Assembly: GCF_900167015.1 (NCBI RefSeq)
Contig: NZ_FUXX01000005.1
Span: 19,325-83,324, forward strand
Direction: 5' to 3'
Source of the DNA: Succinivibrio dextrinosolvens DSM 3072
Lineage (GTDB): Bacteria; Pseudomonadota; Gammaproteobacteria; Enterobacterales; Succinivibrionaceae
DNA: 64,000 bases
In this document: piece by piece, positions 32,976 through 41,766 of the stretch
Numbering within the stretch: position 1 is the stretch's first letter
How the letters are laid out: each line of letters begins with the position of its first letter
Notes under the pieces: generated by a model
Told to the model about the DNA's origin: nothing
The model's database searches: none
What the model saw: only the letters and a program-made list of their open reading frames with translations
Made by a program: the position numbers and the translations under genes

Positions 32976-35107
32976 TTATTACCTTCCGCTTTTTCTTTTG
33001 CATTACGTTTACGTCTTTCTTCTTTCAACATTGCCAGAGCTATAGCTAAACGTCTTTCAAAATCATTTGTAGAGTTTAGTTCTGGCTCTCTCTTTTGTTC
33101 TTTCACAAATTTATTGATATAAGGCCAGAGTTCTAAAGCTTTTTGTAAGGTCATTTTCTCTCGCATTTGGGCTGTTTGCTCCTGAATGCGTTTCAAAAGC
33201 TCAGGTTCAATCGCCTTAGAGACAAACTGATAAGCGTTGGCAAAAGGGTTTATTGATTCGATTAAACTAAAATCAAGATCATCAACATTTATAAACTTTC
33301 CATTGATATTCACAAACTGCGTGTTATCTTCACCAACGACAACAAATGGTCCTGTTCCCTGTCCAGTACCTGTAGGAGGATTTCCTTCTTGACCTCCTTC
33401 AGGATTATCTGTTGGTCTATGACTTGTGGCCTTAAGGATTACGGTAGTTGCAATGGCTTTTGCCATTGCACTAATATCTTCGTCAGTTAATTCAGGATGC
33501 ATTTCCTTAATAACGTCAACAATTGCATCCTCAGCTAATTCCTGAGATATTCCCTCTCCTCCATTAGCAATAGCGCTTTTTACTGCAGGTGAATCGTTAA
33601 TAAGTCTGTTAATAATATCGTTTCCTTCCTGATTGATGATATCAATAGCAGTATTACTTACTCCGTCATCATCTATTGTTATTGTAATATTACTGGTATC
33701 AATAGGAGGATTATCACCATCTCGATGACCAGTGTTAATTTCAACACCATTAGTACCAGACGTTTGAGATGGACCGTTATCTTCACCTCGTTTTCTAAAA
33801 TGAACATTTGGGGCAAGAACCTGCTCCATTAAAAGAGATAGAGTAATTGCCTTTAACAAAGTATTTACCGCATCGGTTACATCATCAAGTAAGGCATTTG
33901 GCATTGCCAAGAGATTTGTAAATTGGGCATGACTCTTACCAGGACAGTCACGGGTTGCTCTTCCAATAATCTGTACAACTTCAGTTAATGATGCTCTGTA
34001 GCCTACAGTTAAAGCATATTCACATTGAGGCCAGTCAAAACCTTCTTTTGCCATGCCTAACGCAATAATAATGTTTAGTTCTTTGAGGTTTGCTTCATTA
34101 CGTAAAGCCGCAAGAGTGACTCCCTGCATATTATCGGTATCAGTAACTAAATCAGCGACCTTTAGAAGTTTGCCGTTATGAGCTTTAATTGTATAAATAC
34201 CAGTATCCCCATCTCTTGAAATAACATGTCCAAGAGAGTCAAACAAGACACTAACCTCGTTTGTTTTATCTCCGGTTGATTCTCTAGAGTTTACGCTTGG
34301 AATATGGATAATCATCTTCTTATCAGTGTCGATAAGTTTTTTAACAGCATTAACCCATTTTCCACTGTAAAAAGCATAGTCAATTCCCAGACTTTTAAGG
34401 TATTTATAACCGTTTAACTGTTCGTAATAAGTGTAGGTCACTCTATCAAACAGTCTTTCATCTTCAGGTGATAGTACTGGAACACTATCTCCTCTGAAGT
34501 ATGAACCTGTCATGGCAATAACATGACAGGAAGATTCAGTCATCAGAGAATGTATGACGTTACCAAGTCTGTTTTCTGCATCTTCTGAGACATGGTGAAA
34601 TTCATCTACTGCAACAAGGGCATCATCAAACTTGGAGATATCCTTTACCCTGTCAAAGAAATAAGTTAGTGTTGCATGAGAGCACAGAAGATAATGGGCA
34701 TCTGGATCGTCTAAAAACTCGACTGCACGTTGAACTTTCTGTGCATCTCCTCCTGGGGTACAAAGATTATATTTTGGGTTAACCGCCCAGTCTGCGAAGA
34801 AGCCATTCTCAGATAGTTTGGTGTCAGCAAAACTGGAGCCAATGGCAATCTGAGGAACTGCAATAAATACCTTTTTTATCCCCTGATTTATAACCTTATC
34901 TAAAGCCAAAAACATTAAGGCTCTGGATTTTCCACATGCAGGAGGAGCCTGAATTAACAAATACTTTGAATGTCTTTTGGCAAAGGCACGAGCCTGCATC
35001 TCGCGCATTCCCATGTCATTTTCTTTAGTACTATTGCCAGTCTGAGCAAAGGTGTATCTGCCAATGTTATGGACTTCAACATTGTCCTCATTTTTCATAT
35101 CAGTCAT
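32972..35107 (-). CDS. SF2 (DEAD/DEAH-like) helicase of the defence-like operon
   Basis: 711 residues. Motif I is APPACGKS (54-61), motif II VAVDEFHH (about 165-172), motif III MTGS (about 199-202) and motif VI QIIGRATRD (379-387), a complete SF2 core. Residues 430-600 are an unusual acidic, Gly/Thr-rich region. The last 50 residues (YINKFVKEQKREPELNSTNDFERRL...) form a helical module shared with the nuclease encoded next. Start overlaps the methyltransferase stop (TAATG). It probably translocates DNA for the GIY-YIG nuclease. Confidence 0.9.
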   Translation of the reverse strand: MTDMKNEDNVEVHNIGRYTFAQTGNSTKENDMGMREMQARAFAKRHSKYLLIQAPPACGKSRALMFLALDKVINQGIKKVFIAVPQIAIGSSFADTKLSENGFFADWAVNPKYNLCTPGGDAQKVQRAVEFLDDPDAHYLLCSHATLTYFFDRVKDISKFDDALVAVDEFHHVSEDAENRLGNVIHSLMTESSCHVIAMTGSYFRGDSVPVLSPEDERLFDRVTYTYYEQLNGYKYLKSLGIDYAFYSGKWVNAVKKLIDTDKKMIIHIPSVNSRESTGDKTNEVSVLFDSLGHVISRDGDTGIYTIKAHNGKLLKVADLVTDTDNMQGVTLAALRNEANLKELNIIIALGMAKEGFDWPQCEYALTVGYRASLTEVVQIIGRATRDCPGKSHAQFTNLLAMPNALLDDVTDAVNTLLKAITLSLLMEQVLAPNVHFRKRGEDNGPSQTSGTNGVEINTGHRDGDNPPIDTSNITITIDDDGVSNTAIDIINQEGNDIINRLINDSPAVKSAIANGGEGISQELAEDAIVDVIKEMHPELTDEDISAMAKAIATTVILKATSHRPTDNPEGGQEGNPPTGTGQGTGPFVVVGEDNTQFVNINGKFINVDDLDFSLIESINPFANAYQFVSKAIEPELLKRIQEQTAQMREKMTLQKALELWPYINKFVKEQKREPELNSTNDFERRLAIALAMLKEERRKRNAKEKAEGNK

Positions 35108-38007
35108 TATTTAGACTCCTTTTTTGCAATAGCCTCAGAATACAAATCTAAAAGGAGTTCTAGACGTTCATCATCATCTTTAAATGGTTCTGCTCTGTAT
35201 GCTTTCTCAACAGCCATATCAAGATTGTTATGAGCTTCTTTTAAATCTTCAGGCATTTTATCTGGGTTATACATATCGCCTAATGAAATTGATTCTCCAA
35301 ATAATCTTGCTCTAATCCTACGAATTTGTTTAGCGAGATTGGTAATTTCTTCTTTTTGTGTCTCATTTGTGTTAGGCCAAATGAAGGTATTGAACGTTAA
35401 ATCACGTGAATAGTTAAAATCTGATTTTAATCTTCCTGAAGTCAACCTCATCCATACCATATGCATTCTTGAGGTTAATATTCCAAAATCGTAATTAGAT
35501 GCATTAGGTAGCATGAATGCACGATCATTTACAATTGAATCGCCTTTAATAAAATCCATTGGGACATATGGCCTATTTTCTGATGTTACACGGGGAATAA
35601 CCAAAGCAGTTTCGGGGTTAGAAGGATTTGCAAGTTCACCGAAACGCCATGGAACTTCTGCATTTTTAACTGTGATACTTCTAGTTGACTTCAATCTAAA
35701 TGATTTAACGTTTTCCACTCTTCTTTTAATTTCTTCATTTTTTTGAGCCTCGTCCTTATTGTTTTCATTAAGCCATAAACAGTATCTGAACTCAGATTTC
35801 ATGAGTTCACTACTGCCAATGAATTTTTTAATAAATGGTTTTGCCTCAGGATAATCTTCTAAGAATTTCTGACCTTCTGCGTATTCAAACAATAAATTTC
35901 CATCATCAGCTGACATATTTCCGAATGATAAATTTAATTTTGTTGATAGAGCTTTAGTTTGTCTTCCTATAATTATTGGCTTAATACAATTTGTTAAGTA
36001 AGGCGAAATACATGAACAGTTGGTTTTATAAGACTGTTTTTCTTTACTATCGTAAGAAATAATCCAAGGGTTATTTCTATCGTTATACGAAAATCCAACA
36101 ATTATGCAAGTTACAACAGCTTTATTCGCAGCATCATTTCTCCAAGGAAATGATGAATATGCAAAATTAATCTTTATACCTTTCTCTAATAATAATCCCC
36201 ATAAAGTATCAACCTGCTGGCCCTGACAAATTGAGTTTGTTGATACAAATGCGGTTTCAATTTTTTTATTTTTTTGCATGTAGTTTGAGGCCTTTATATA
36301 CCAAGCGGTTACATAATCAGCCCTATCAATTTTATATTTTGGAGGATAACAATCTTGTAACCATTTTTTTTGTTCTTTTGTTACAGTCAAAGCACCACCA
36401 AAAGGAGGGTTACCTAGGATATAAGAGCAATCTTCTGCGGGGAGAATCGTATTCCAATCTGTTGTCAAAGCGTTTGTTGTTACAATAGTTGCAGATGTTT
36501 TTAATGGGATAGACTGTATGTTTGAACCAAAACGTTGATTAGCCTCCTGATTCATTAAATGCTGCATCAACCACATGGATACATGAGCAATTTCAGCAGG
36601 CCAGTCTTCAATTTCTATCCCATAGAACTGATTGATGCTGATATATGAATCAGTAAAAGCTCCTTCGTTAATGTAGCTAAGAACTTCATTTTCAAGTTTT
36701 CTTAACTCTTTGTACGAAATCAGAAGAAAGTTTCCGCATCCACATGCAGGATCAAGGAATTTCATTTTGCCAATGCGAGTAAGAAAATCTTTGAATACCT
36801 GACGACGCTGAGTTTCAAGTTCAATAGCCTCGTTGCTCCAATACCTAAAATCACCAGATATGGTTATTCCTTCGTAAGAAGAACGAGCTCTCTTCATTTC
36901 TGGTAGAGCTTTTATTTTCTCTTGTAGAGGTGCTGTATCTTTCTTTAATTGCTCAAATTCTTCATAAAGCTTATCCAAGAACAGCGGTTTTACGATTTTA
37001 AGAATGTTTTCCTCTGAAGTGTAGTGTGCTCCGAGAGTTCTTCTATCATCCTTTTTCATTGCTCCCTGGAACATAGCGCCAAAAATAGCAGGTGAGATTT
37101 CGTGCCAGGCTAATCGGCCACAGTCTAGCAACTGGTTTCTGGTAGCAATATCAAAATCAGGAATAAAGCCCTGATCTTTAAACAGTCCTCCGTTAACGTA
37201 AGGAAAGGCCATTATCGTTGCATCCACTACATGACCATTTCTCTCTCTTTCTTTTTTTAATGCATCTCTTTCTACATTCTTAGTATTTAGAACAGTAAAG
37301 AGATCCTCAAAGAAAGTTTTTGCATTAGTTCCATGTTTATCCACAAGTTTATCGAAAGCATTGGTAAACATATTCTCTATGCTTGGATTAAAAATACCAG
37401 TATCTTCAGCAAAGAAACAGAACAGAATTCTTCTGATAAAAGAATTCAGTTTCTGCATATTATTTGGCTCAATGGAATTATGTTTAGCAAGCGTATCAAG
37501 AAGTCTGGTTAACTTTAAACAAGCTTTTTTATCTGCTTCTTGAGTCGACACAATGGTATCTCTACGACCGTCTTTAATTGGTAAAAGAAAAGAATAATTA
37601 TCAGGCAAATCATCTAAATCAATAGAAAGGCTATCATTTAATACAAGGTCATATAAACAAAGGCTATTTGAACTGCAGCAGATAATAAATTGGATTCTGT
37701 TTTTCTGATTCTGGACTTCTTTTAACTGTTTTACTTTTTCAACTGCTGGAACAACATCTTCATCTTTTTTTAGAAAGCGGAAGTATGCTCTTTGTCTTAT
37801 GGCTAAATCAGCACTTTCCATAGAATCATCAGTAAATTCTGATGCTACATTTACAGACCTGTCGTTTAATACTGCCTGTTCTACAGATCGATCTGCGGTT
37901 CCGTAAATTTTCAGAAGAGTCTTAAAGAAAGTGATTGGTTCCCAATGTTTCTTCATTGATTGAACCAAATCATAGACCTGTACTGATAATTCTTGTTCTT
38001 TTGCCAT
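35107..38007 (-). CDS. MmeI-like adenine-type DNA methyltransferase lacking a visible nuclease domain
   Basis: 966 residues. The layout is that of MmeI/type IIG enzymes: a helical spacer with LFCFFAEDTGIF (about 195-206), RRTLGAHYTSEENILKIV (about 322-339), SAM motif I FLDPACGCGNF (about 417-427) and motif IV GNPPFGG (532-538), so the target is probably N6-adenine. A C-terminal target-recognition region and a helical tail follow. The N-terminal 190 residues resemble the end of the MmeI N-domain (IQFIICCSSNSLCLYDL) but show no D...ExK nuclease motif. In this operon cleavage may be delegated to the GIY-YIG protein. Confidence 0.88.
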   Translation of the reverse strand: MAKEQELSVQVYDLVQSMKKHWEPITFFKTLLKIYGTADRSVEQAVLNDRSVNVASEFTDDSMESADLAIRQRAYFRFLKKDEDVVPAVEKVKQLKEVQNQKNRIQFIICCSSNSLCLYDLVLNDSLSIDLDDLPDNYSFLLPIKDGRRDTIVSTQEADKKACLKLTRLLDTLAKHNSIEPNNMQKLNSFIRRILFCFFAEDTGIFNPSIENMFTNAFDKLVDKHGTNAKTFFEDLFTVLNTKNVERDALKKERERNGHVVDATIMAFPYVNGGLFKDQGFIPDFDIATRNQLLDCGRLAWHEISPAIFGAMFQGAMKKDDRRTLGAHYTSEENILKIVKPLFLDKLYEEFEQLKKDTAPLQEKIKALPEMKRARSSYEGITISGDFRYWSNEAIELETQRRQVFKDFLTRIGKMKFLDPACGCGNFLLISYKELRKLENEVLSYINEGAFTDSYISINQFYGIEIEDWPAEIAHVSMWLMQHLMNQEANQRFGSNIQSIPLKTSATIVTTNALTTDWNTILPAEDCSYILGNPPFGGALTVTKEQKKWLQDCYPPKYKIDRADYVTAWYIKASNYMQKNKKIETAFVSTNSICQGQQVDTLWGLLLEKGIKINFAYSSFPWRNDAANKAVVTCIIVGFSYNDRNNPWIISYDSKEKQSYKTNCSCISPYLTNCIKPIIIGRQTKALSTKLNLSFGNMSADDGNLLFEYAEGQKFLEDYPEAKPFIKKFIGSSELMKSEFRYCLWLNENNKDEAQKNEEIKRRVENVKSFRLKSTRSITVKNAEVPWRFGELANPSNPETALVIPRVTSENRPYVPMDFIKGDSIVNDRAFMLPNASNYDFGILTSRMHMVWMRLTSGRLKSDFNYSRDLTFNTFIWPNTNETQKEEITNLAKQIRRIRARLFGESISLGDMYNPDKMPEDLKEAHNNLDMAVEKAYRAEPFKDDDERLELLLDLYSEAIAKKESK

Positions 38008-38080
38008 TTTTACACCTTATTTTAGATATATATATTTCTAGTATTTGAGCGTTCCAAATCTTAATAACTAATCAAATTAC

Positions 38081-39214
38081 TTACATATCTTTTTGTTCTT
38101 TAACAATAAATTCTTCAAGTTCTTCTTTACTTGGCAGATGTAGCATATAGGTAGAGACAAATAATTTGTTATCAAGCCCCGATAATGCATATTCAACCAT
38201 CTTCTTTTTATTTCCTCTCTTTGCACACAAAAGAATTCCTATTGGAGGATTATCGCCAGGATTCATCTCATTTTCCTTGAAGTAGGCAACATAAGCATTC
38301 AGTTGGCCGATGTTCTCGTGAGAGAATTCATCATTTTTAAGTTCAATAATGACGTGGCAATGTAGAATTCGATGATAAAAGACAAGGTCTGGAAAATAAT
38401 ATTCGTCGTCAATTAAGATTCTTTTTTGTCTAGCTTCAAAACAAAATCCTTTTCCAAGTTCAAGCAGGAATTCTTGTAGATGATCTATTAAAGCTTGCTC
38501 AAGATCATCTTCTGTTATGGCTAGTTTTGCATCAAGCCCTAGAAACTCAAGAGCAAACGGTTCTTTTACAGTTATATCTGGAGAAGGATTTCGCAGATTA
38601 TCAAATAATAATTCTGGTTTCTTGCTTGCTCCTACCCTGAAATACAGATTGGTACTAATCTGTCTTCTGAGTTCTCTAACTGACCAGTTTGATTTTATAC
38701 ATTCAACCTCATAGAAATATCTTTCTAAATCATCATCTATCATAATTAACTCTCTTATATGAGAATATGAAAGATTTGAGATTAAATAATCACCGTCTGT
38801 TTTGAATTTTCTCGACACTGTCGAGAATTTCTTTTGTTCCTGTTTCGTATGAGTTTTTTCAGGAGATTCTATGGTTAATTGCTTTATTTCTTCCTGTAAT
38901 CCTAGTGATTGTAATTTTCTCGACACTGTCGAGAAAATCTGAGGATAGACTAAATAGAACTTACGATACGAATATAATGTTTTTTCACTAAGATTTAATT
39001 GCTCAAGTTTGCATCCAAGCTCTTTTAGTAAATTGTCACCATATAAAGCCTTATCATTGCCATTTTGTTCATATTCAACAATGTAATAGCCGATAACCCA
39101 ATTTCTTAATGTTAAAAGCTGATTAACAGCACTCTTCGCATTTGTACTTGTTATTTTATGAATGTATTCTAGATGTTCTACTAGTCCTTCAAAAGAAGGA
39201 TTGTTTTTATTCAT
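38081..39214 (-). CDS. DUF1016 (YhcG-type) PD-(D/E)XK nuclease-family protein
   Basis: 377 residues. The N-terminal DUF1016 helical domain (about 15-200) contains TLRNWVIGYYIVEYEQNG and the WSVRELRRQI block. The C-terminal PD-(D/E)XK domain has DDEYYFPDLVFYH (about 269-281) and HVIIELKNDEF (about 287-297) as catalytic residues. Such proteins are common in defence islands, often next to type I restriction genes. It ends 73 bp before the methyltransferase gene on the same strand. Two FSTVSRK peptides (94-100, 130-136) are encoded by palindromic DNA. Confidence 0.9.
   Translation of the reverse strand: MNKNNPSFEGLVEHLEYIHKITSTNAKSAVNQLLTLRNWVIGYYIVEYEQNGNDKALYGDNLLKELGCKLEQLNLSEKTLYSYRKFYLVYPQIFSTVSRKLQSLGLQEEIKQLTIESPEKTHTKQEQKKFSTVSRKFKTDGDYLISNLSYSHIRELIMIDDDLERYFYEVECIKSNWSVRELRRQISTNLYFRVGASKKPELLFDNLRNPSPDITVKEPFALEFLGLDAKLAITEDDLEQALIDHLQEFLLELGKGFCFEARQKRILIDDEYYFPDLVFYHRILHCHVIIELKNDEFSHENIGQLNAYVAYFKENEMNPGDNPPIGILLCAKRGNKKKMVEYALSGLDNKLFVSTYMLHLPSKEELEEFIVKEQKDM
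38809..38935. repeat. Two copies of a 19-bp palindrome within the DUF1016 gene
   Basis: TTCTCGACACTGTCGAGAA occurs at 38809-38827 and 38917-38935, 108 bp apart, each a perfect 9-bp inverted repeat around one base. The second extends to 12-bp arms. Both are in the same reading frame and encode FSTVSRK. Protein-level repetition alone would not require identical codons or perfect palindromes, so a DNA- or RNA-level role is possible. Confidence 0.65.
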
Positions 39215-39298
39215 AATGTTTTCTCTTATTCTTTAGTTACTATAAGCTGAAATGAATTTTCTCTAAACTGTATAGAATTTTCAGAAAAAATTGAAAAT

Positions 39299-39874
39299 CT
39301 AGTGTGTTAGATCTGCTTTTAATTCTCTATATACTGTCATTCTGGATACACCAAGATCTTTTGCAATTCTAGTCATTGGAATTCCTAATGCATATTTCTC
39401 ATGACAGATCTTCTTTTTTTCATCTGTCATTACCACAGGTCTTCCAGATTTATATGTACCCCTGGCCTTTGCAGCAGCAATACCTTCTAAAACTCTACTT
39501 CTTATAAGTGCTGCTTCAAATTCGGCCAATCCTCCAATTACCTGCAGCATCAATTTTGCAGTAGGATTATTGTCATCATTGGAGAACTCCAGATGTTGCT
39601 GAACAAAGTGGATAGTACAACCTTTATCGGTTATTTCTTTTACAAGATCAAGAAGATCTCTTAAATTGCGTGCAAGACGATCCATCGAGTGGACATATAT
39701 ATGATCACCTTCACGACAGTAGGAAAGCATATTTTTTAATACAGGTCTTTCTCTTGTTCTTCCACTGATTTTTTCTTCAAAGACCTTATCGAAAGTCATT
39801 CCGTCGAGTTGTCGATCAAAACTTTGGTCTATCGTTGATACGCGAATATAGGCTATGCGTTGAAATTTACTCAT
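39299..39874 (-). CDS. Serine recombinase (resolvase/invertase family)
   Basis: 191 residues, the normal length of small serine recombinases. The catalytic serine lies in IAYIRVSTIDQSFDRQ (Ser13). The core then has RERPVLKNML, IYVHSMDRLARNLRDLLDLV and the LAEFEAALIRSRVLEGI E-helix. A C-terminal HTH (MTRIAKDLGVSRMTVYREL) completes it. It may be a resolvase or invertase. It lies at the edge of the accessory island, so it could have moved or rearranged it. No obvious transposon ends are seen. Confidence 0.93.
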   Translation of the reverse strand: MSKFQRIAYIRVSTIDQSFDRQLDGMTFDKVFEEKISGRTRERPVLKNMLSYCREGDHIYVHSMDRLARNLRDLLDLVKEITDKGCTIHFVQQHLEFSNDDNNPTAKLMLQVIGGLAEFEAALIRSRVLEGIAAAKARGTYKSGRPVVMTDEKKKICHEKYALGIPMTRIAKDLGVSRMTVYRELKADLTH

Positions 39875-40187
39875 AATCCATTACAAAAAGAAGAGAATGT
39901 TATATCCATGTAACATTATATCATTTTTATAGTTTGTTATATTGTGAGCAATGCTGAATTTATCAAGTAAAGGCGAGCAATTAAAAGTGTAACAATAACT
40001 ATAGTTATGGTTATATTTGCCTATATTAAGCCATAATAAAAAGAATCCCACAAAATTCATACCACCACTATATAGTGCACGGTGGAATTCTTGCAGTATT
40101 TAGTTAGATTACGATGAATATTAGATGTTTGTTTCAGAATATTCGTATATGTGGTAAATTAACTGCTTTGAAGTTGATGGAATTATT
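39875..40187. other. Recombinase upstream region with two inverted repeats
   Basis: AATGTTA (39896-39902) and TAACATT (39911-39917) form a perfect repeat 22 bp before the recombinase ATG. ATAACTATAGTTAT (39995-40008) is a perfect 14-bp palindrome. Small serine recombinases act on res or inversion sites with such dyads next to their own gene, so these are candidate crossover or operator sites. Confidence 0.4.
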
Positions 40188-40535
40188 ATGGCAGACATTA
40201 CAATTAACGCGGGCATAACAAAAATTGATTATCCTACAGCCTATTCTCTTATAGAATCAGGAAAATGTATTCTTATTGATATACGTGAAAAGGAAGAATA
40301 TGAATCAGGCTTCATTCCAGGAGCTATTCACCTGTCTCTAAATGAAATGACCTTGGAAACAACCAAAAAAGTTGCGCCTGACTTTGCAACTCCACTTATC
40401 ATATATTGCCGTTCTGGCAGAAGAACCATAGAAGCAGGAAAAAAACTTAAACAGATGGGATATTACTACATTCTTGATATGGGAGGAATTTCAAACTGGC
40501 CATATCAGATAGAATTTCCCCAAAACAGAAATTAA
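40188..40535 (+). CDS. Rhodanese-like sulfurtransferase
   Basis: 115 residues, a single rhodanese domain. LIDIREKEEYESGFIPGAIHLSL is the entrance motif, and the active-site loop CRSGRR (about residues 77-82) holds the persulfide cysteine. A GMGGISNWP-like end (ILDMGGISNWPYQI) is typical. No signal peptide, so it is cytoplasmic. It lies at the border of the accessory island, transcribed alone. Confidence 0.92.
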   Translation: MADITINAGITKIDYPTAYSLIESGKCILIDIREKEEYESGFIPGAIHLSLNEMTLETTKKVAPDFATPLIIYCRSGRRTIEAGKKLKQMGYYYILDMGGISNWPYQIEFPQNRN

Positions 40536-40742
40536 ATAACATTGACTGAAAACGTATGATTTTATGGTGAAGCCAGATCCATTAGAAAGCAATCTATCTG
40601 GATTCTGACTCGAAAGAATAGCTCACAAGGCTTGAATTGTATTTCGAATTTTTGAAATTACTATAGGTTATTAAAAACAGAAAAACTGCACTTTGGAGCT
40701 TTTTAAATCTTAACAATTCCAGCCATTCTTTTGGGAATTACA

Positions 40743-40946
40743 CTAATCCAGATTAATAACAGGACCAGAGAAAAAGATATAGCTTAAAAAAGTAATACTG
40801 AACACTATTCCGATACCGCAAATCAGAAGGGCGATAACCATAAAAATGACCATGGCCTTTTCATTGCGGGAATCAAAAGCAGATTCTTCAGGTAATAATG
40901 GTTCGTACTCTAGAGAAGACTTATACTGGTTATTCCTCTTAAACAT
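40743..40946 (-). CDS. Small single-helix membrane protein of unknown function
   Basis: 67 residues: a polar N-terminus (FKRNNQYKSSLEYEPLLPEE) and one long hydrophobic stretch (AMVIFMVIALLICGIGIVFSITFLSYIFF in pieces), then a short tail. The upstream region overlaps the rpiA terminator area. No clear ribosome site. Confidence 0.45.
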   Translation of the reverse strand: MFKRNNQYKSSLEYEPLLPEESAFDSRNEKAMVIFMVIALLICGIGIVFSITFLSYIFFSGPVINLD

Positions 40947-40979
40947 TTTTAATTCTTATCGCTTTTATCATTCTATACA

Positions 40980-41046
40980 TAGTGATCATCCTCGCCTTAT
41001 AGGCGGATCATCACTAAAAAAGCCTTCATGTTTGCCATGAAAGCTT
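40980..41046 (-). terminator. Double stem-loop terminator of rpiA
   Basis: On the minus strand, AAGCTTTCATG, loop, CATGAAGGCTT (41021-41046) is followed by six T residues, a classical terminator 30 bp after the rpiA stop. A second long stem AGTGAT..ATCACT with inner CGCC/GGCG (40980-41015) lies directly behind it. Confidence 0.8.
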
Positions 41047-41077
41047 GATTCTTATAATTATTTTTTTGGTGTAAAGA

Positions 41078-41740
41078 CTAGCTGCGCTTTAAAACCTTAA
41101 CACCTTCTTCAGTTGCATAAAGCACAATATCAGCACCTTTAGCAGCAAACAGACCTACGGTTACTACACCAGGGATCTGGTTAATCTTCTGTTCTAAAGC
41201 CAGAGGATCAGTGATCTTAAGACCGTGAACATCAAGAATCTCACAGCCATTATCAGTGATGCAGTCCTTACGCAGAACAGGCTCGCCGCCTAATGCACGC
41301 AGAGTTCTTGCAACCTGCTCACGTGCCATAGGAATAATCTCTACAGGAAGAGGGAACTTACCTAAAGTATCAACAAGCTTTGACTTATCTACAATACAGA
41401 TAAACTTCTTGGCCATTGAGGTCAGGATCTTCTCTCTTGTCAGGCAGGCACCGCCGCCCTTAATCATATTGAAGTTAGGATCAACCTCATCAGCACCATC
41501 GATATATACGTCATAAGGCTGTGTTTCGTTAGGGTCAACAACATTAACGCCAATTGACTTTAATGCTTCAGTGGTCTTGTTTGATGAACTTACTGCAGCA
41601 GCAACAGGAACCTTGTTGATTCCGATCTGCTCAATAAACTTCATAACGGTTGAACCGCTGCCAACACCTAAAACACTTCCTGCTGGAATATAATCTAAGG
41701 CTGCCTTGGCAACCATTACCTTCAATTCATCCTGTGTCAT
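41078..41740 (-). CDS. rpiA: Ribose-5-phosphate isomerase A
   Basis: 220 residues, the standard RpiA length. The motifs VLGVGSGSTVMKFIE (about 20-34), YDVYIDGADEVDPNFNMIKGGGACLTREKI (about 77-106, in pieces) and FICIVDKSKLVDTLGKFPLPVEI are diagnostic. The Asp in DGADE and the Lys in KGGGA are the catalytic pair. It interconverts ribose 5-phosphate and ribulose 5-phosphate in the cytoplasm. It is followed by a strong terminator and lies 27 bp downstream of tyrS on the same strand. Confidence 0.98.
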   Translation of the reverse strand: MTQDELKVMVAKAALDYIPAGSVLGVGSGSTVMKFIEQIGINKVPVAAAVSSSNKTTEALKSIGVNVVDPNETQPYDVYIDGADEVDPNFNMIKGGGACLTREKILTSMAKKFICIVDKSKLVDTLGKFPLPVEIIPMAREQVARTLRALGGEPVLRKDCITDNGCEILDVHGLKITDPLALEQKINQIPGVVTVGLFAAKGADIVLYATEEGVKVLKRS

Positions 41741-41766
41741 AAAACTATTCCTTAATGTTTGAAAAT

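Noticed and set aside
30440..38007. Assignment of the defence-like cluster to DISARM or BREX
   Set aside because: No DUF1998 (DrmB), phospholipase-D (DrmC), PglZ or BrxC protein is present; the methyltransferase is MmeI-like and the nuclease is GIY-YIG.
21230..40187. CRISPR array or prophage in the accessory island
   Set aside because: No regularly spaced repeats and no capsid, tail, portal or terminase genes were seen.
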